A stretch of 5,094 nucleotides of DNA from Alphaproteobacteria bacterium (GTDB lineage Bacteria; Pseudomonadota; Alphaproteobacteria; UBA6615), in the NCBI GenBank assembly GCA_013003285.1, contig JABDJY010000033.1, positions 1-5,094 of the forward strand, written 5' to 3'. The notes beneath the pieces were generated by a model. The model saw only the letters and a program-made list of their open reading frames with translations. It did not search any database and was not told where the DNA came from. The position numbers and the translations under genes are program-made. This document shows positions 1 through 5,094 of this stretch, piece after piece. Numbering within the stretch: the stretch's first letter is position 1; every line of letters starts with the position of its first letter.

Positions 1-413
1 AAGAAGAGACGCCGCCGAAGAACCAGATCGCCGAGGCGCCGAAGGATAAGGGCGAGCCGACCCCCACACCGCCGCAGATCAATGACCGGGCCTCGGCCAC
101 GGAAATCGAACGCCTCAAGCAGATGATCCGTCAGCAGATACAACCCTGTTGGAGCCCGCCGGTCGGCGCGGCCGACGCCGAAAATTTAGCGGTCGCTATT
201 TTTATCCGTGTCGACCAACGGGGCGTTGTCACTGAAGCGCGCGTGATCGATGCCGGGGCGATTGCGCAGAACCCCTTTGCTCAGGCCGCCGCCGATGCGG
301 CACGCCGGGCGGTGCTCAATCCGCGCTGCCAGCCATTCGAATTGCCACAAAATCGCTATGATTTATGGAAAGAAATAGAGTTCAACTTTGATCCGAGGGA
401 GCTGTTGGGTTAG
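1..413 (+). CDS. tolA: TolA, C-terminal part (5' truncated by window edge)
   Basis: This is the end of TolA, the inner-membrane protein of the Tol-Pal complex that reaches across the periplasm to contact TolB and Pal. The reading frame is open from base 3 and yields 136 residues before the TAG stop. The first ~30 visible residues are rich in Pro, Lys, Glu and Thr, as expected for the end of the extended TolA linker. A short helix (ATEIERLKQMIRQQI) leads into a compact TonB/TolA-like C-terminal domain. Two Cys residues, in PCW (visible residue 49) and NPRC (visible residue 109), are placed as in TolA C-terminal domains that carry a disulfide; the bond itself is inferred. The gene ends 2 nt before tolB. 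The N-terminal membrane anchor and start lie outside the window. A generic TonB-family protein is the alternative, but the position directly before tolB makes TolA very likely. Confidence 0.9.
   Translation, partial: EETPPKNQIAEAPKDKGEPTPTPPQINDRASATEIERLKQMIRQQIQPCWSPPVGAADAENLAVAIFIRVDQRGVVTEARVIDAGAIAQNPFAQAAADAARRAVLNPRCQPFELPQNRYDLWKEIEFNFDPRELLG
396..401 (+). promoter_or_regulatory. Candidate ribosome binding site for tolB, unusually distant
   Basis: AGGGAG lies inside the end of tolA, 14 nt before the tolB ATG. The same hexamer occurs before pal at an ideal 6-nt distance. The spacing here is long, so tolB translation probably depends at least partly on ribosomes finishing tolA, whose stop is only 2 nt before the tolB start. 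No better purine-rich site lies closer. Confidence 0.45.
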
Positions 414-415
414 CC

Positions 416-1768
416 ATGCTGTCACATATTGAGAATTTACGCCGCCGCGCGATATTCCTAATCACGATCGTTGCGGCGTTGGCGCTGCCGACGATCGCTC
501 ACGCCCAGCTGAAGGTTGACGTAACCGGCGGCAATATCGAACCCTTGCCGATCGCGGTTCCCGATTTCATTCCCGGCGATGCGCAAGCACAGAAAGTGGC
601 GGTGGATATCGCCGCGGTGATTGCCCAGGACTTGGAACGCTCGGGACTGTTCGCGCCGATCGATAAGAGCGCGTTTCTGTCTCAGCCGGCGGGCTTGGCG
701 GTGCGGCCTAATTTCGTCAATTGGAAGCCATTGAATGCCCAGGCGCTGATCGTCGGTGAGGCGAAGCTAACCGCTGATGGCCAACTCAGCACCGACTTCC
801 GCCTGTGGGATGTATTCGCCGAACAGCCGATGACAGGCCTGAGCCTGACCACCTCGCTGTCGAACTGGCGGCGCGTGGCGCATCTTATCGCCGACGCGAT
901 CTACGAGCGGATCACCGGCGAGCGCGGCTATTTCGATACGCGGATCGTCTATATCTCTGAAACAGGCCCGGCGGAGAAAAAGATTAAACGTCTCTCGATC
1001 ATGGATCAGGACGGCGCCAACCACCGTTTCCTGTCCAACGGCGACGCGCTGGTGCTCACCCCACGGTTCTCGCCGACCCAGCAGGAAATCACCTATCTCG
1101 CCTATTTCAACAATCAGCCGCGGGTCTATCTGTTCAATATCGATACCGGCGAACAGGAAGTGCTGGGTGATTTCCCCGGCATGACTTTCGCGCCGCGATT
1201 TTCGCCGGACGGCAACCAGGTGATCATGAGCCTGGCGGAGAACGGTAACTCCGACATCAATGTGATGGACCTCCGCACCCGTCAAGTGCGGCGCCTGACG
1301 ACCCACCCGTCGATCGACACCTCGCCGAGCTATTCGCCCGACGGCCGCCAAATTGTGTTCGAATCCGACCGCGGCGGCAGCCAGCAACTCTATGTGATGA
1401 ACGCCGACGGCAGCAATCAGCACCGCATCAGCTTCAAGGCCGGCGGGCGCTATGGCACGCCGGTATGGTCGCCGCGTGGTGATTTAATCGCCTTCACAAA
1501 AATACAAAGCGGTCTGTTCCATATCGGCGTCATGCGGCCCGATGGCAGCGGCGAACGCCTGCTGGCGAAAGGCTTTCTGGTGGAAAGCCCGACCTGGGCG
1601 CCCAATGGCCGCGTGCTCATGTTCTTCAAGCAGAACAAGTCGGATGCCAAAGGCAATGGGCGTAATTCGCGCCTCTATTCGATCGATCTGACCGGTCAAA
1701 ACGAGCGCGAAATAATCACACCGGTAGAAGCGTCCGATCCGGCCTGGTCGCCGGCAAGCTCACGCTGA
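416..1768 (+). CDS. tolB: TolB, periplasmic beta-propeller of the Tol-Pal system
   Basis: TolB is a soluble periplasmic protein that binds Pal through its beta-propeller and TolA through its extreme N-terminus, helping move Pal and constrict the outer membrane during division. The product has 450 residues, slightly longer than the ~430 typical of the family. Residues 1-30 form a Sec signal peptide: an RRR cluster at 9-11, a hydrophobic core, and cleavage predicted after AHA (30), giving a mature start of QLKVDV. The N-terminal TolB domain covers about 31-165, including the family-like PIAVPDF (45-51). The propeller follows, marked by repeated blade motifs: PRFSP (216-220), PRFSPDG (260-266), PSYSPDG (304-310), PVWSPRG (349-355), PTWAPNG (392-398) and PAWSP (442-446), with inner strands such as INVMDL and LYVMNADGS. 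ATG 416 is the only sensible start, because it directly precedes the signal peptide. It is co-transcribed with tolA. No frameshift or missing blade is seen. Confidence 0.97.
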   Translation: MLSHIENLRRRAIFLITIVAALALPTIAHAQLKVDVTGGNIEPLPIAVPDFIPGDAQAQKVAVDIAAVIAQDLERSGLFAPIDKSAFLSQPAGLAVRPNFVNWKPLNAQALIVGEAKLTADGQLSTDFRLWDVFAEQPMTGLSLTTSLSNWRRVAHLIADAIYERITGERGYFDTRIVYISETGPAEKKIKRLSIMDQDGANHRFLSNGDALVLTPRFSPTQQEITYLAYFNNQPRVYLFNIDTGEQEVLGDFPGMTFAPRFSPDGNQVIMSLAENGNSDINVMDLRTRQVRRLTTHPSIDTSPSYSPDGRQIVFESDRGGSQQLYVMNADGSNQHRISFKAGGRYGTPVWSPRGDLIAFTKIQSGLFHIGVMRPDGSGERLLAKGFLVESPTWAPNGRVLMFFKQNKSDAKGNGRNSRLYSIDLTGQNEREIITPVEASDPAWSPASSR

Positions 1769-1838
1769 AATACAAACAAGAATCAGAAAAAGATGCTGAA
1801 AATACTACTAATTTCCCATATGGAAACCGAGGCTTTGC

Positions 1839-1867
1839 TTGATTCGAATCAGGGCCACCAGTATAGT
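1839..1867 (+). promoter_or_regulatory. Candidate sigma-70-type promoter for pal
   Basis: A TTGATT box (1839-1844; 4 of 6 to TTGACA) and a TATAGT box (1862-1867; 5 of 6 to TATAAT) are separated by exactly 17 nt in the gap between tolB and pal. The stretch upstream (about 1770-1815) is unusually AT-rich for this genome and could serve as an UP element. Transcription would begin near 1874 and leave a leader of roughly 130 nt before pal. Pal is needed in larger amounts than the other Tol proteins and has its own promoter in several bacteria, which fits. The call rests on consensus matching by eye only. Confidence 0.45.
1840..1851. promoter_or_regulatory. Perfect 12-bp palindrome overlapping the candidate pal -35 box (possible operator)
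   Basis: TGATTCGAATCA reads identically on both strands and covers most of the candidate -35 hexamer and the start of the spacer. A dimeric regulator bound here would block RNA polymerase. It sits in non-coding DNA, so coding constraint does not explain it. No known regulator motif is recognised and a chance palindrome is possible. Confidence 0.3.
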
Positions 1868-1940
1868 CGCCGCGCTATTAAGTGGCCGGAGGCAGTGATT
1901 CGGGGCATCGTGCCGCCCACATTCGAGCGGCGCGCTTTCG

Positions 1941-1946
1941 TATAAT
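1941..1946 (+). promoter_or_regulatory. Consensus TATAAT box without a convincing -35, upstream of pal
   Basis: TATAAT matches the -10 consensus exactly and lies 58 nt before the pal start. At 16-18 nt upstream the sequence (around CACATT) does not resemble TTGACA, and there is no TG extension. It might be a second, activator-dependent pal start or a chance match in a short AT-rich patch. Confidence 0.2.
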
Positions 1947-1992
1947 TTTAATGATATGTCCGAGCGGGGAAGTGCCGGACGGTAACGGCTTT

Positions 1993-1998
1993 AGGGAG
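1993..1998 (+). promoter_or_regulatory. Ribosome binding site deciding the pal start
   Basis: AGGGAG lies 6 nt before ATG 2005. This good Shine-Dalgarno match, together with the lipoprotein signal that begins at 2005, fixes the pal start there. The same frame is open upstream to a GTG at 1882, but that longer form would bury the lipoprotein signal behind 41 extra residues. Confidence 0.75.
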
Positions 1999-2004
1999 TC
2001 TACG

Positions 2005-2535
2005 ATGAGAATAAATCTACCAGTGGTTGTTGCTGCCGCGTTTCTTTTGGCTGCGTGTTCGTCCGCTTCGGACGAGGGAGCGGATGCCGGCAGTGACGGT
2101 ACGTCCACCACGCCTCCGCCAATTTCGGATACGAATGTGGCACCCGTGCAGCCTGTCGGTGCCGCGCCGGGTTCGCAACTTGATCTGGAAATCAATGTTG
2201 GCGACCGGGTTCTGTTCGGGTTTGACCAATCGACGCTAACAAGTACGGGCCGCACCCAGGTCGAACGCTGGGCTGATTGGCTTGAAGTAAACCAACAGAA
2301 TAAGCTGTTGATCGAAGGTCACGCCGATGAGCGCGGCACCCGTGAATACAACTTGGCCTTGGGCGAACGCCGGGCGAATGCCGCGCGCGAATATCTCGTC
2401 TCGCTGGGCGTTGCGCCCAACCGCCTTCGGACCATCAGCTTCGGCAAGGAACGTCCTGCTATTCCGGGGTCGAGCGAAAACGCTTATGCGCAGAATCGTC
2501 GCGCGGTAGCGGTTCTCGACGCTGTCACGAACTAG
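2005..2535 (+). CDS. pal: Pal, peptidoglycan-associated outer-membrane lipoprotein
   Basis: Pal tethers the outer membrane to peptidoglycan and is the outer-membrane partner of TolB and TolA. The product is 176 residues, normal for the family. A lipoprotein signal peptide (1-17) ends in the lipobox LAAC, with Cys18 as the lipidated residue. Ser19 follows, so there is no Asp inner-membrane retention signal and export to the outer membrane is expected. Residues ~19-58 form a flexible Ser/Asp/Thr/Pro-rich tether. The OmpA-like peptidoglycan-binding domain spans about 59-173: VLFGFDQSTL near 69-78, then GHADERGTREYN (105-116) and LGERRANAAREYL (119-131), ending with NRRAVAVL (164-171). By alignment from memory with OmpA, Asp108 and Arg123 are the diaminopimelate-binding pair, and both are present. 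The gene is set off from tolB by 236 nt with its own likely promoter and a strong ribosome binding site, pointing to partly independent expression. Confidence 0.97.
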   Translation: MRINLPVVVAAAFLLAACSSASDEGADAGSDGTSTTPPPISDTNVAPVQPVGAAPGSQLDLEINVGDRVLFGFDQSTLTSTGRTQVERWADWLEVNQQNKLLIEGHADERGTREYNLALGERRANAAREYLVSLGVAPNRLRTISFGKERPAIPGSSENAYAQNRRAVAVLDAVTN

Positions 2536-2557
2536 ATTGTCGATCGAAACAAATGGC

Positions 2558-2581
2558 ATCGCCCCGGCACGCCGGGGCGAT
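2558..2581. repeat. Perfect GC-rich inverted repeat just after pal
   Basis: Arms 2558-2568 (ATCGCCCCGGC) and 2571-2581 are exact reverse complements with a 2-nt centre, so about 10 bp and a 4-nt loop would form in RNA. It begins 22 nt after the pal stop. No T-run follows on the + strand (CGCCGCTTAAAAG comes next), so it is not a textbook intrinsic terminator. A role as a 3'-end stabiliser of pal mRNA or as a pause or attenuation point is inferred. Confidence 0.6.
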
Positions 2582-2593
2582 CGCCGCTTAAAA

Positions 2594-2615
2594 GGTGCGC
2601 CGTCAAATGCGCGCC
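2594..2615. repeat. Short inverted repeat, second hairpin of the pal-cpoB gap
   Basis: GGTGCGC (2594-2600) can pair with GCGCGCC (2609-2615) over 7 bp with one G-U wobble and an 8-nt loop. It lies between the perfect hairpin after pal and the terminator-like hairpin. On its own this is weak evidence; it counts mainly as part of a cluster. Confidence 0.3.
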
Positions 2616-2618
2616 ATC

Positions 2619-2659
2619 ACAGCCTCGACCCAAACCATGGGCCGGGGCTGTTTGGTTTT
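2619..2659 (+). terminator. Possible intrinsic terminator between pal and cpoB
   Basis: Bases 2620-2631 pair with 2639-2650 in a 12-position stem with 10 Watson-Crick pairs, one G-U wobble and one A-C mismatch, closing a 7-nt loop (AAACCAT). An extra A-T pair sits at the base. The stem is followed directly by TTTGGTTTT, a T-rich though interrupted tract. This is the best terminator-shaped structure in the window and would end or attenuate transcripts from tolB-pal. Read-through is likely because the U-tract is imperfect. Confidence 0.45.
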
Positions 2660-2678
2660 CTGCCATAGTTTTGCCGAA

Positions 2679-2703
2679 ATGCCCCAGCAGGGTGCCGGGG
2701 CGT
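2679..2703. repeat. Inverted repeat just upstream of the candidate cpoB promoter
   Basis: ATGCCCC (2679-2685) can pair with GGGGCGT (2697-2703) over 7 positions with one wobble, around an 11-nt loop. Its core resembles the perfect hairpin after pal: both begin GCCCC, continue R-GCA, and end GCCGGGGCG. The two may be diverged copies of one element or may simply reflect high GC content. Confidence 0.35.
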
Positions 2704-2705
2704 GA

Positions 2706-2734
2706 TTGACCTGAGAGTTGATCTTGCGCATATC
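2706..2734 (+). promoter_or_regulatory. Weak promoter candidate for cpoB-tilS
   Basis: TTGACC (2706-2711) matches 5 of 6 of the -35 consensus, but the hexamer 17 nt downstream, CATATC (2729-2734), matches only 3 of 6 of TATAAT. An overlapping alternative is TTGATC (2719-2724) with TGAAAT (2742-2747), also 17 nt apart. If the preceding hairpin terminates, some promoter here is needed for cpoB and tilS. Which pair is used, if either, cannot be settled from the sequence. Confidence 0.25.
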
Positions 2735-2756
2735 GGGATTCTGAAATCGAACAAGC

Positions 2757-2762
2757 TAAGGA
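2757..2762 (+). promoter_or_regulatory. Ribosome binding site of cpoB
   Basis: TAAGGA lies 7 nt before ATG 2770, a well-placed Shine-Dalgarno sequence that supports this start. Confidence 0.65.
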
Positions 2763-2769
2763 CCGTGCC

Positions 2770-3867
2770 ATGACCGCACCTTATGGCCAGCGCATTTCCC
2801 TGTTGAACCGCAATTGGATCGGCGCGGCGCTCGCGATCACTGTCATTGCCGCCACGCCCCTATTTACCGCGCCGCCGGTCGCGGCGCAGTCGAGCGACGT
2901 GCAGCCCTTGGTGAACACGATCAACCGGTTGGAACGCCAGCTCCAGGCGCTCGAGCGCACGGTCTATCGCGGCGGTCCACGGCCTGCCGGCGCATCGGGT
3001 ACCAGCGCTGGATCTACCGGCGGCGCGCCGCCCGCAGCCGTATCGCAGCTACAATTGAAAACCAACCAGCTCGAGGAGCAGATGCGTGGGCTGACCGGGC
3101 AAATCGAGGAAATCGGCTTCAAGGTCAACCAGATTAGCGCCCGGCTCGACCGGCTGGTCGCCGATGTGGATTTCCGCTTGCGGGCGCTGGAAAGCACCGA
3201 GGGGCAGACCAATGCTGTAACCGGCACGCCGGCGCCGGATCTTCGTACGCAGGTCGCGCCGCCAGGACCCACCGGTGCCACGCCCGGCGCCAACAATGTC
3301 GCCTCTCGTCAGGGCGGTGGCGCGACGACGGCGGGTAGTCTTGGAACCATCTCCGAGAGCCAGCTTGAGGCCGCGCGCGCGCGACGGAAAACCCCTGGTG
3401 CGACGACGACCGATGCGGCGCCGCAACAGGCCCCCCAACAGGCCACTGCCAGCCCGAGCGGTACGGTCGCCCTGCCGGAAGGGTCGCCGGAAGATCGCTA
3501 TAACTATGCCCGCAGCTTCCTCATGCGCCGCGACTTCCCGGGCGCCGAACAGGCATTGCGGGCGTTCGTTGAAACCTATCCCGACAATGAGCTTACCGGG
3601 GCGGCGCAATATTGGCTCGGTGAGACCTATTATGTGCGCAACGATTTTGGCACCGCCGCGCGGACCTTCGCCGATGGCTTCCAGCGCTATCCCGACAGCA
3701 ACAAGGCGCCCGATAATCTGCTCAAGCTCGGCATGTCGCTGGCCGCGCTCGAACGCACCGAGGATGCCTGCATCACGTTTGAAAAACTGGCGAGCGAATA
3801 TCCGAAATCGTCGGCCAGCATAAAGCAGCGCGCGCAAAGCGAACGCACCCGCTTGAGATGCAAGTAG
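2770..3867 (+). CDS. cpoB: CpoB (YbgF), periplasmic cell-division coordinator of the Tol-Pal cluster
   Basis: In E. coli, CpoB interacts with TolA and with the PBP1B machinery to couple outer-membrane constriction to septal peptidoglycan synthesis. The 365-residue product, longer than the ~260 of E. coli, has a Sec signal peptide with cleavage likely near VAA-QSS (about 39-40). An N-terminal coiled-coil segment follows (about 44-65, VNTINRLERQLQALER), then a Gly/Pro/Ala linker and a second coiled coil (about 91-140). A long low-complexity Pro/Gly/Thr/Ala/Gln linker (about 145-238) explains the extra length. Three TPR-like repeats end the protein at about 240-273, 277-310 and 314-347, with the typical YNYARSFLMRRDFPGAEQAL, AAQYWLGETYYVRNDFGTAA and LLKLGMSLAALERTEDAC patterns. 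It has a good ribosome binding site, lies 234 nt after pal, and overlaps tilS by 10 nt. The name follows family and context; the division role is known from E. coli and inferred here. Confidence 0.93.
   Translation: MTAPYGQRISLLNRNWIGAALAITVIAATPLFTAPPVAAQSSDVQPLVNTINRLERQLQALERTVYRGGPRPAGASGTSAGSTGGAPPAAVSQLQLKTNQLEEQMRGLTGQIEEIGFKVNQISARLDRLVADVDFRLRALESTEGQTNAVTGTPAPDLRTQVAPPGPTGATPGANNVASRQGGGATTAGSLGTISESQLEAARARRKTPGATTTDAAPQQAPQQATASPSGTVALPEGSPEDRYNYARSFLMRRDFPGAEQALRAFVETYPDNELTGAAQYWLGETYYVRNDFGTAARTFADGFQRYPDSNKAPDNLLKLGMSLAALERTEDACITFEKLASEYPKSSASIKQRAQSERTRLRCK
3424..3444 (+). repeat. Short direct repeat in the CpoB linker
   Basis: CAACAGGCC occurs at 3424-3432 and again at 3436-3444, a 12-nt period that encodes PQQA twice in a row. 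It lies in the flexible linker, where small in-frame duplications are tolerated and could alter linker length between strains. Confidence 0.5.
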
Positions 3868-5094
3868 CGGCGCGGCCTGACGCCGCGCTGCCGACCCCTT
3901 TAAGCGACGACGAATTCGCCGCGTCGATGGCGCCGTTTGCACCGTTCGAGCACAGGCCGGCGGTTGCCGTCGCCGTGTCGGGTGGACGCGATAGCCTATG
4001 CCTGGCGTTGCTCGCCAGCCGTTGGGCGGCGCGACAAGGCGGTGACTTGGTGGCGCTAACCGTCGATCATGGATTGCGGACGGACTCGGCGGCAGAATCC
4101 CGTCAGGTCGGTGATTGGCTGCGCCGCCACGGTATTCGCCATCACATTTTGCGGTGGTCCGGACCCTATCCGACAAGCGGCATTCAGGCCGCTGCACGCC
4201 AGGCGCGCTATCGCCTCCTCGCGGACCATTGCGTTGCACAGGGAATCTTGCATCTGTTAGTCGGCCATCATCGCGACGACCAGGGCGAAACCGTCCTGAT
4301 CCGGCACGAAAGTTCCAGTGGCCGCGATGGTTTGGCGGCGATGGCGGCTGTGAACGAACAGAATAATCTGCGCCTATTGCGGCCGCTGCTCGACATGCCG
4401 CGCGAACGTCTCGCGGCGACGTTGACCGCGTTGGGGCAAAGCTGGATCGACGACCCGAGCAATGAGAACCCGGCTATGGCCCGGGGTCGTCTGCGTTCGA
4501 GCGATGTTGCGACATCTCTTTCGGAGGCTGCAGTCAGCGCGAACAACAGCGCCGATGCGAGAGTTTTAGCCGAGGGCGAAACCGCCTGCCTGGCGGCGCG
4601 CGCGCTGCGGTTTCACCCCGCCGGGTTCATCACCATCGATCGCGCCGTTTTGGCGGCAGGTACGCCCGAGATTATCGAACGCGTACTGGCCCGCGCCGTC
4701 ATGGCTGTCGCCGGCCGGAGCTACCCGCCGCGCAGCGTGCGGACAAAGCGATTGGCGCAGATCATTGCCGGCGGAGAGGTTTTTTCCGGGCACACCCTGG
4801 CCGGCTGCCGGCTGGTGGGCCATGAAAACGCGATCCATGTGTGCCGCGAAGCCGCCCGTATCGGCCCGCCGGTAGAGTTAATGGCGGGTACGACGACGGT
4901 CTGGGATAACCGGTTTAGGGTCTCGGTCACGAAGAGTTTAGGCCGAGACGCAAAGCTGGCGGCGCTCACGGCGAAGGGCTGGAAACAGATTGTCCGGGTC
5001 GATCCACAACTGCGAAATATCCCCATTCCCTATGCTGCGCGAACGGTCTTGCCGGCGCTGTGGTCGGGAGAGGTGGTAAGTAATGTCCCCCATC
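3858..5094 (+). CDS. tilS: TilS, tRNA(Ile)-lysidine synthetase (3' end beyond window)
   Basis: TilS uses ATP and lysine to convert C34 of the CAU-anticodon isoleucine tRNA to lysidine, so that it reads AUA and is charged with Ile. The frame is open from ATG 3858 to the window end, 412 codons; the family usually has about 430-450 residues, so only the last part is missing. The PP-loop is SGGRDS (41-46) within VAVAVSGGRDSLCLALL. Other family motifs are LTVDHGLR (67-74), IQAAARQARYRLL (109-121), GHHRDDQGET (136-145), RPLLDMPRERL (175-185) and WIDDPSNEN (196-204). The usual RGSG after the HH-DDQ-ET motif reads SSSG (152-155). The start overlaps the cpoB end by 10 nt and has no clear Shine-Dalgarno, suggesting coupling. 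ATG 3927 (Met24) is an alternative, but LSDDEFAASMAPF ahead of it resembles the leader I recall in alphaproteobacterial TilS, favouring 3858. The enzyme is cytoplasmic and its link to Tol-Pal is positional. Confidence 0.93.
   Translation, partial: MQVAARPDAALPTPLSDDEFAASMAPFAPFEHRPAVAVAVSGGRDSLCLALLASRWAARQGGDLVALTVDHGLRTDSAAESRQVGDWLRRHGIRHHILRWSGPYPTSGIQAAARQARYRLLADHCVAQGILHLLVGHHRDDQGETVLIRHESSSGRDGLAAMAAVNEQNNLRLLRPLLDMPRERLAATLTALGQSWIDDPSNENPAMARGRLRSSDVATSLSEAAVSANNSADARVLAEGETACLAARALRFHPAGFITIDRAVLAAGTPEIIERVLARAVMAVAGRSYPPRSVRTKRLAQIIAGGEVFSGHTLAGCRLVGHENAIHVCREAARIGPPVELMAGTTTVWDNRFRVSVTKSLGRDAKLAALTAKGWKQIVRVDPQLRNIPIPYAARTVLPALWSGEVVSNVPH
3867..3891. repeat. GC-rich hairpin at the cpoB stop / tilS start junction
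   Basis: GCGGCGCGG (3867-3875) pairs with CCGCGCTGC (3883-3891) over 9 bp with one G-U wobble and a 7-nt loop. It starts at the last base of the cpoB stop codon and lies 9 nt inside tilS if tilS starts at 3858. No T-run follows, so it is not a terminator. It could limit tilS initiation unless ribosomes arriving from cpoB open it; that role is inferred. Confidence 0.45.

Noticed and set aside
767..1423. 218-codon minus-strand frame inside tolB
   Set aside because: It lies wholly opposite the TolB propeller and has no recognisable domain, so it is a shadow of the high-GC codon pattern.
1814..1825. CCATATGG palindrome downstream of tolB as a terminator
   Set aside because: The symmetric core is only 8 bp and AT-rich, the flanks pair imperfectly, and no T-run follows.
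1878..1954. CtrA-type TTAA-N7-TTAA site upstream of pal
   Set aside because: Single TTAA motifs occur, but none has a partner at the required spacing.
1882..2004. GTG 1882 as an upstream start for pal
   Set aside because: The 41 extra residues would displace the lipoprotein signal from the N-terminus, while ATG 2005 has an ideal ribosome binding site and a standard lipobox.
2532..2771. 79-codon minus-strand frame spanning almost exactly the pal-cpoB gap
   Set aside because: The extent is suggestive, but no ribosome binding site, domain or promoter in that direction was recognised, and the region is better explained by inverted repeats and cpoB upstream signals.
3275..3823. 182-codon + strand frame inside cpoB
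   Set aside because: The product is an Arg/Pro-rich out-of-frame reading of cpoB without domain features, and the CpoB frame carries the TPR motifs.
3049..4239. 396-codon open frame on the minus strand across cpoB and the start of tilS
   Set aside because: It is antisense to two clearly recognised genes, its product is rich in Arg, Gly and Ala with no family motif, and long antisense frames are common in high-GC coding DNA.

Overview
The window is a piece of a Gram-negative chromosome carrying the Tol-Pal cell-envelope cluster in its usual order, all on the + strand: the 3' end of tolA, then tolB, pal, cpoB (ybgF) and the first ~412 codons of tilS. The order tolA-tolB-pal-cpoB-tilS, the high-GC codon use and the style of the proteins suggest an alphaproteobacterium, perhaps Rhodospirillales-like. 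These traits include a Cys-containing TolA tail, a CpoB with a long Pro/Ala/Thr/Gln linker, and a TilS with an N-terminal leader before the PP-loop. The order-level guess is weak, and no rRNA or other marker is present.

Layout. Bases 1-413 encode the end of the TolA periplasmic linker and its C-terminal domain. tolB (416-1768) starts 2 nt after the tolA stop, so the two genes are surely co-transcribed and probably translationally coupled. A 236-nt gap (1769-2004) then holds a plausible sigma-70-type promoter for pal, whose -35 box overlaps a perfect 12-bp palindrome, plus a lone TATAAT box further down. pal (2005-2535) encodes a lipoprotein with a clear lipobox. A second gap of 234 nt (2536-2769) contains four successive potential hairpins, one followed by a T-rich tract and read as a possible terminator, and a weak promoter candidate for cpoB. 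cpoB (2770-3867) overlaps the start of tilS (3858 to beyond the window end) by 10 nt.

How the genes work together. TolA spans the periplasm from the inner membrane. TolB is a soluble periplasmic beta-propeller that shuttles between TolA and Pal. Pal anchors the outer membrane to peptidoglycan. CpoB is a periplasmic coiled-coil/TPR protein that links Tol-Pal activity to septal peptidoglycan synthesis. TilS is a cytoplasmic tRNA-modifying enzyme, unrelated in function but a frequent downstream neighbour of this cluster in alphaproteobacteria.

I find no mobile element, CRISPR array, tRNA or rRNA, and no sign of an undescribed system. The coding content is ordinary housekeeping. The features most worth a second look are the two structured intergenic regions and the cpoB/tilS junction.
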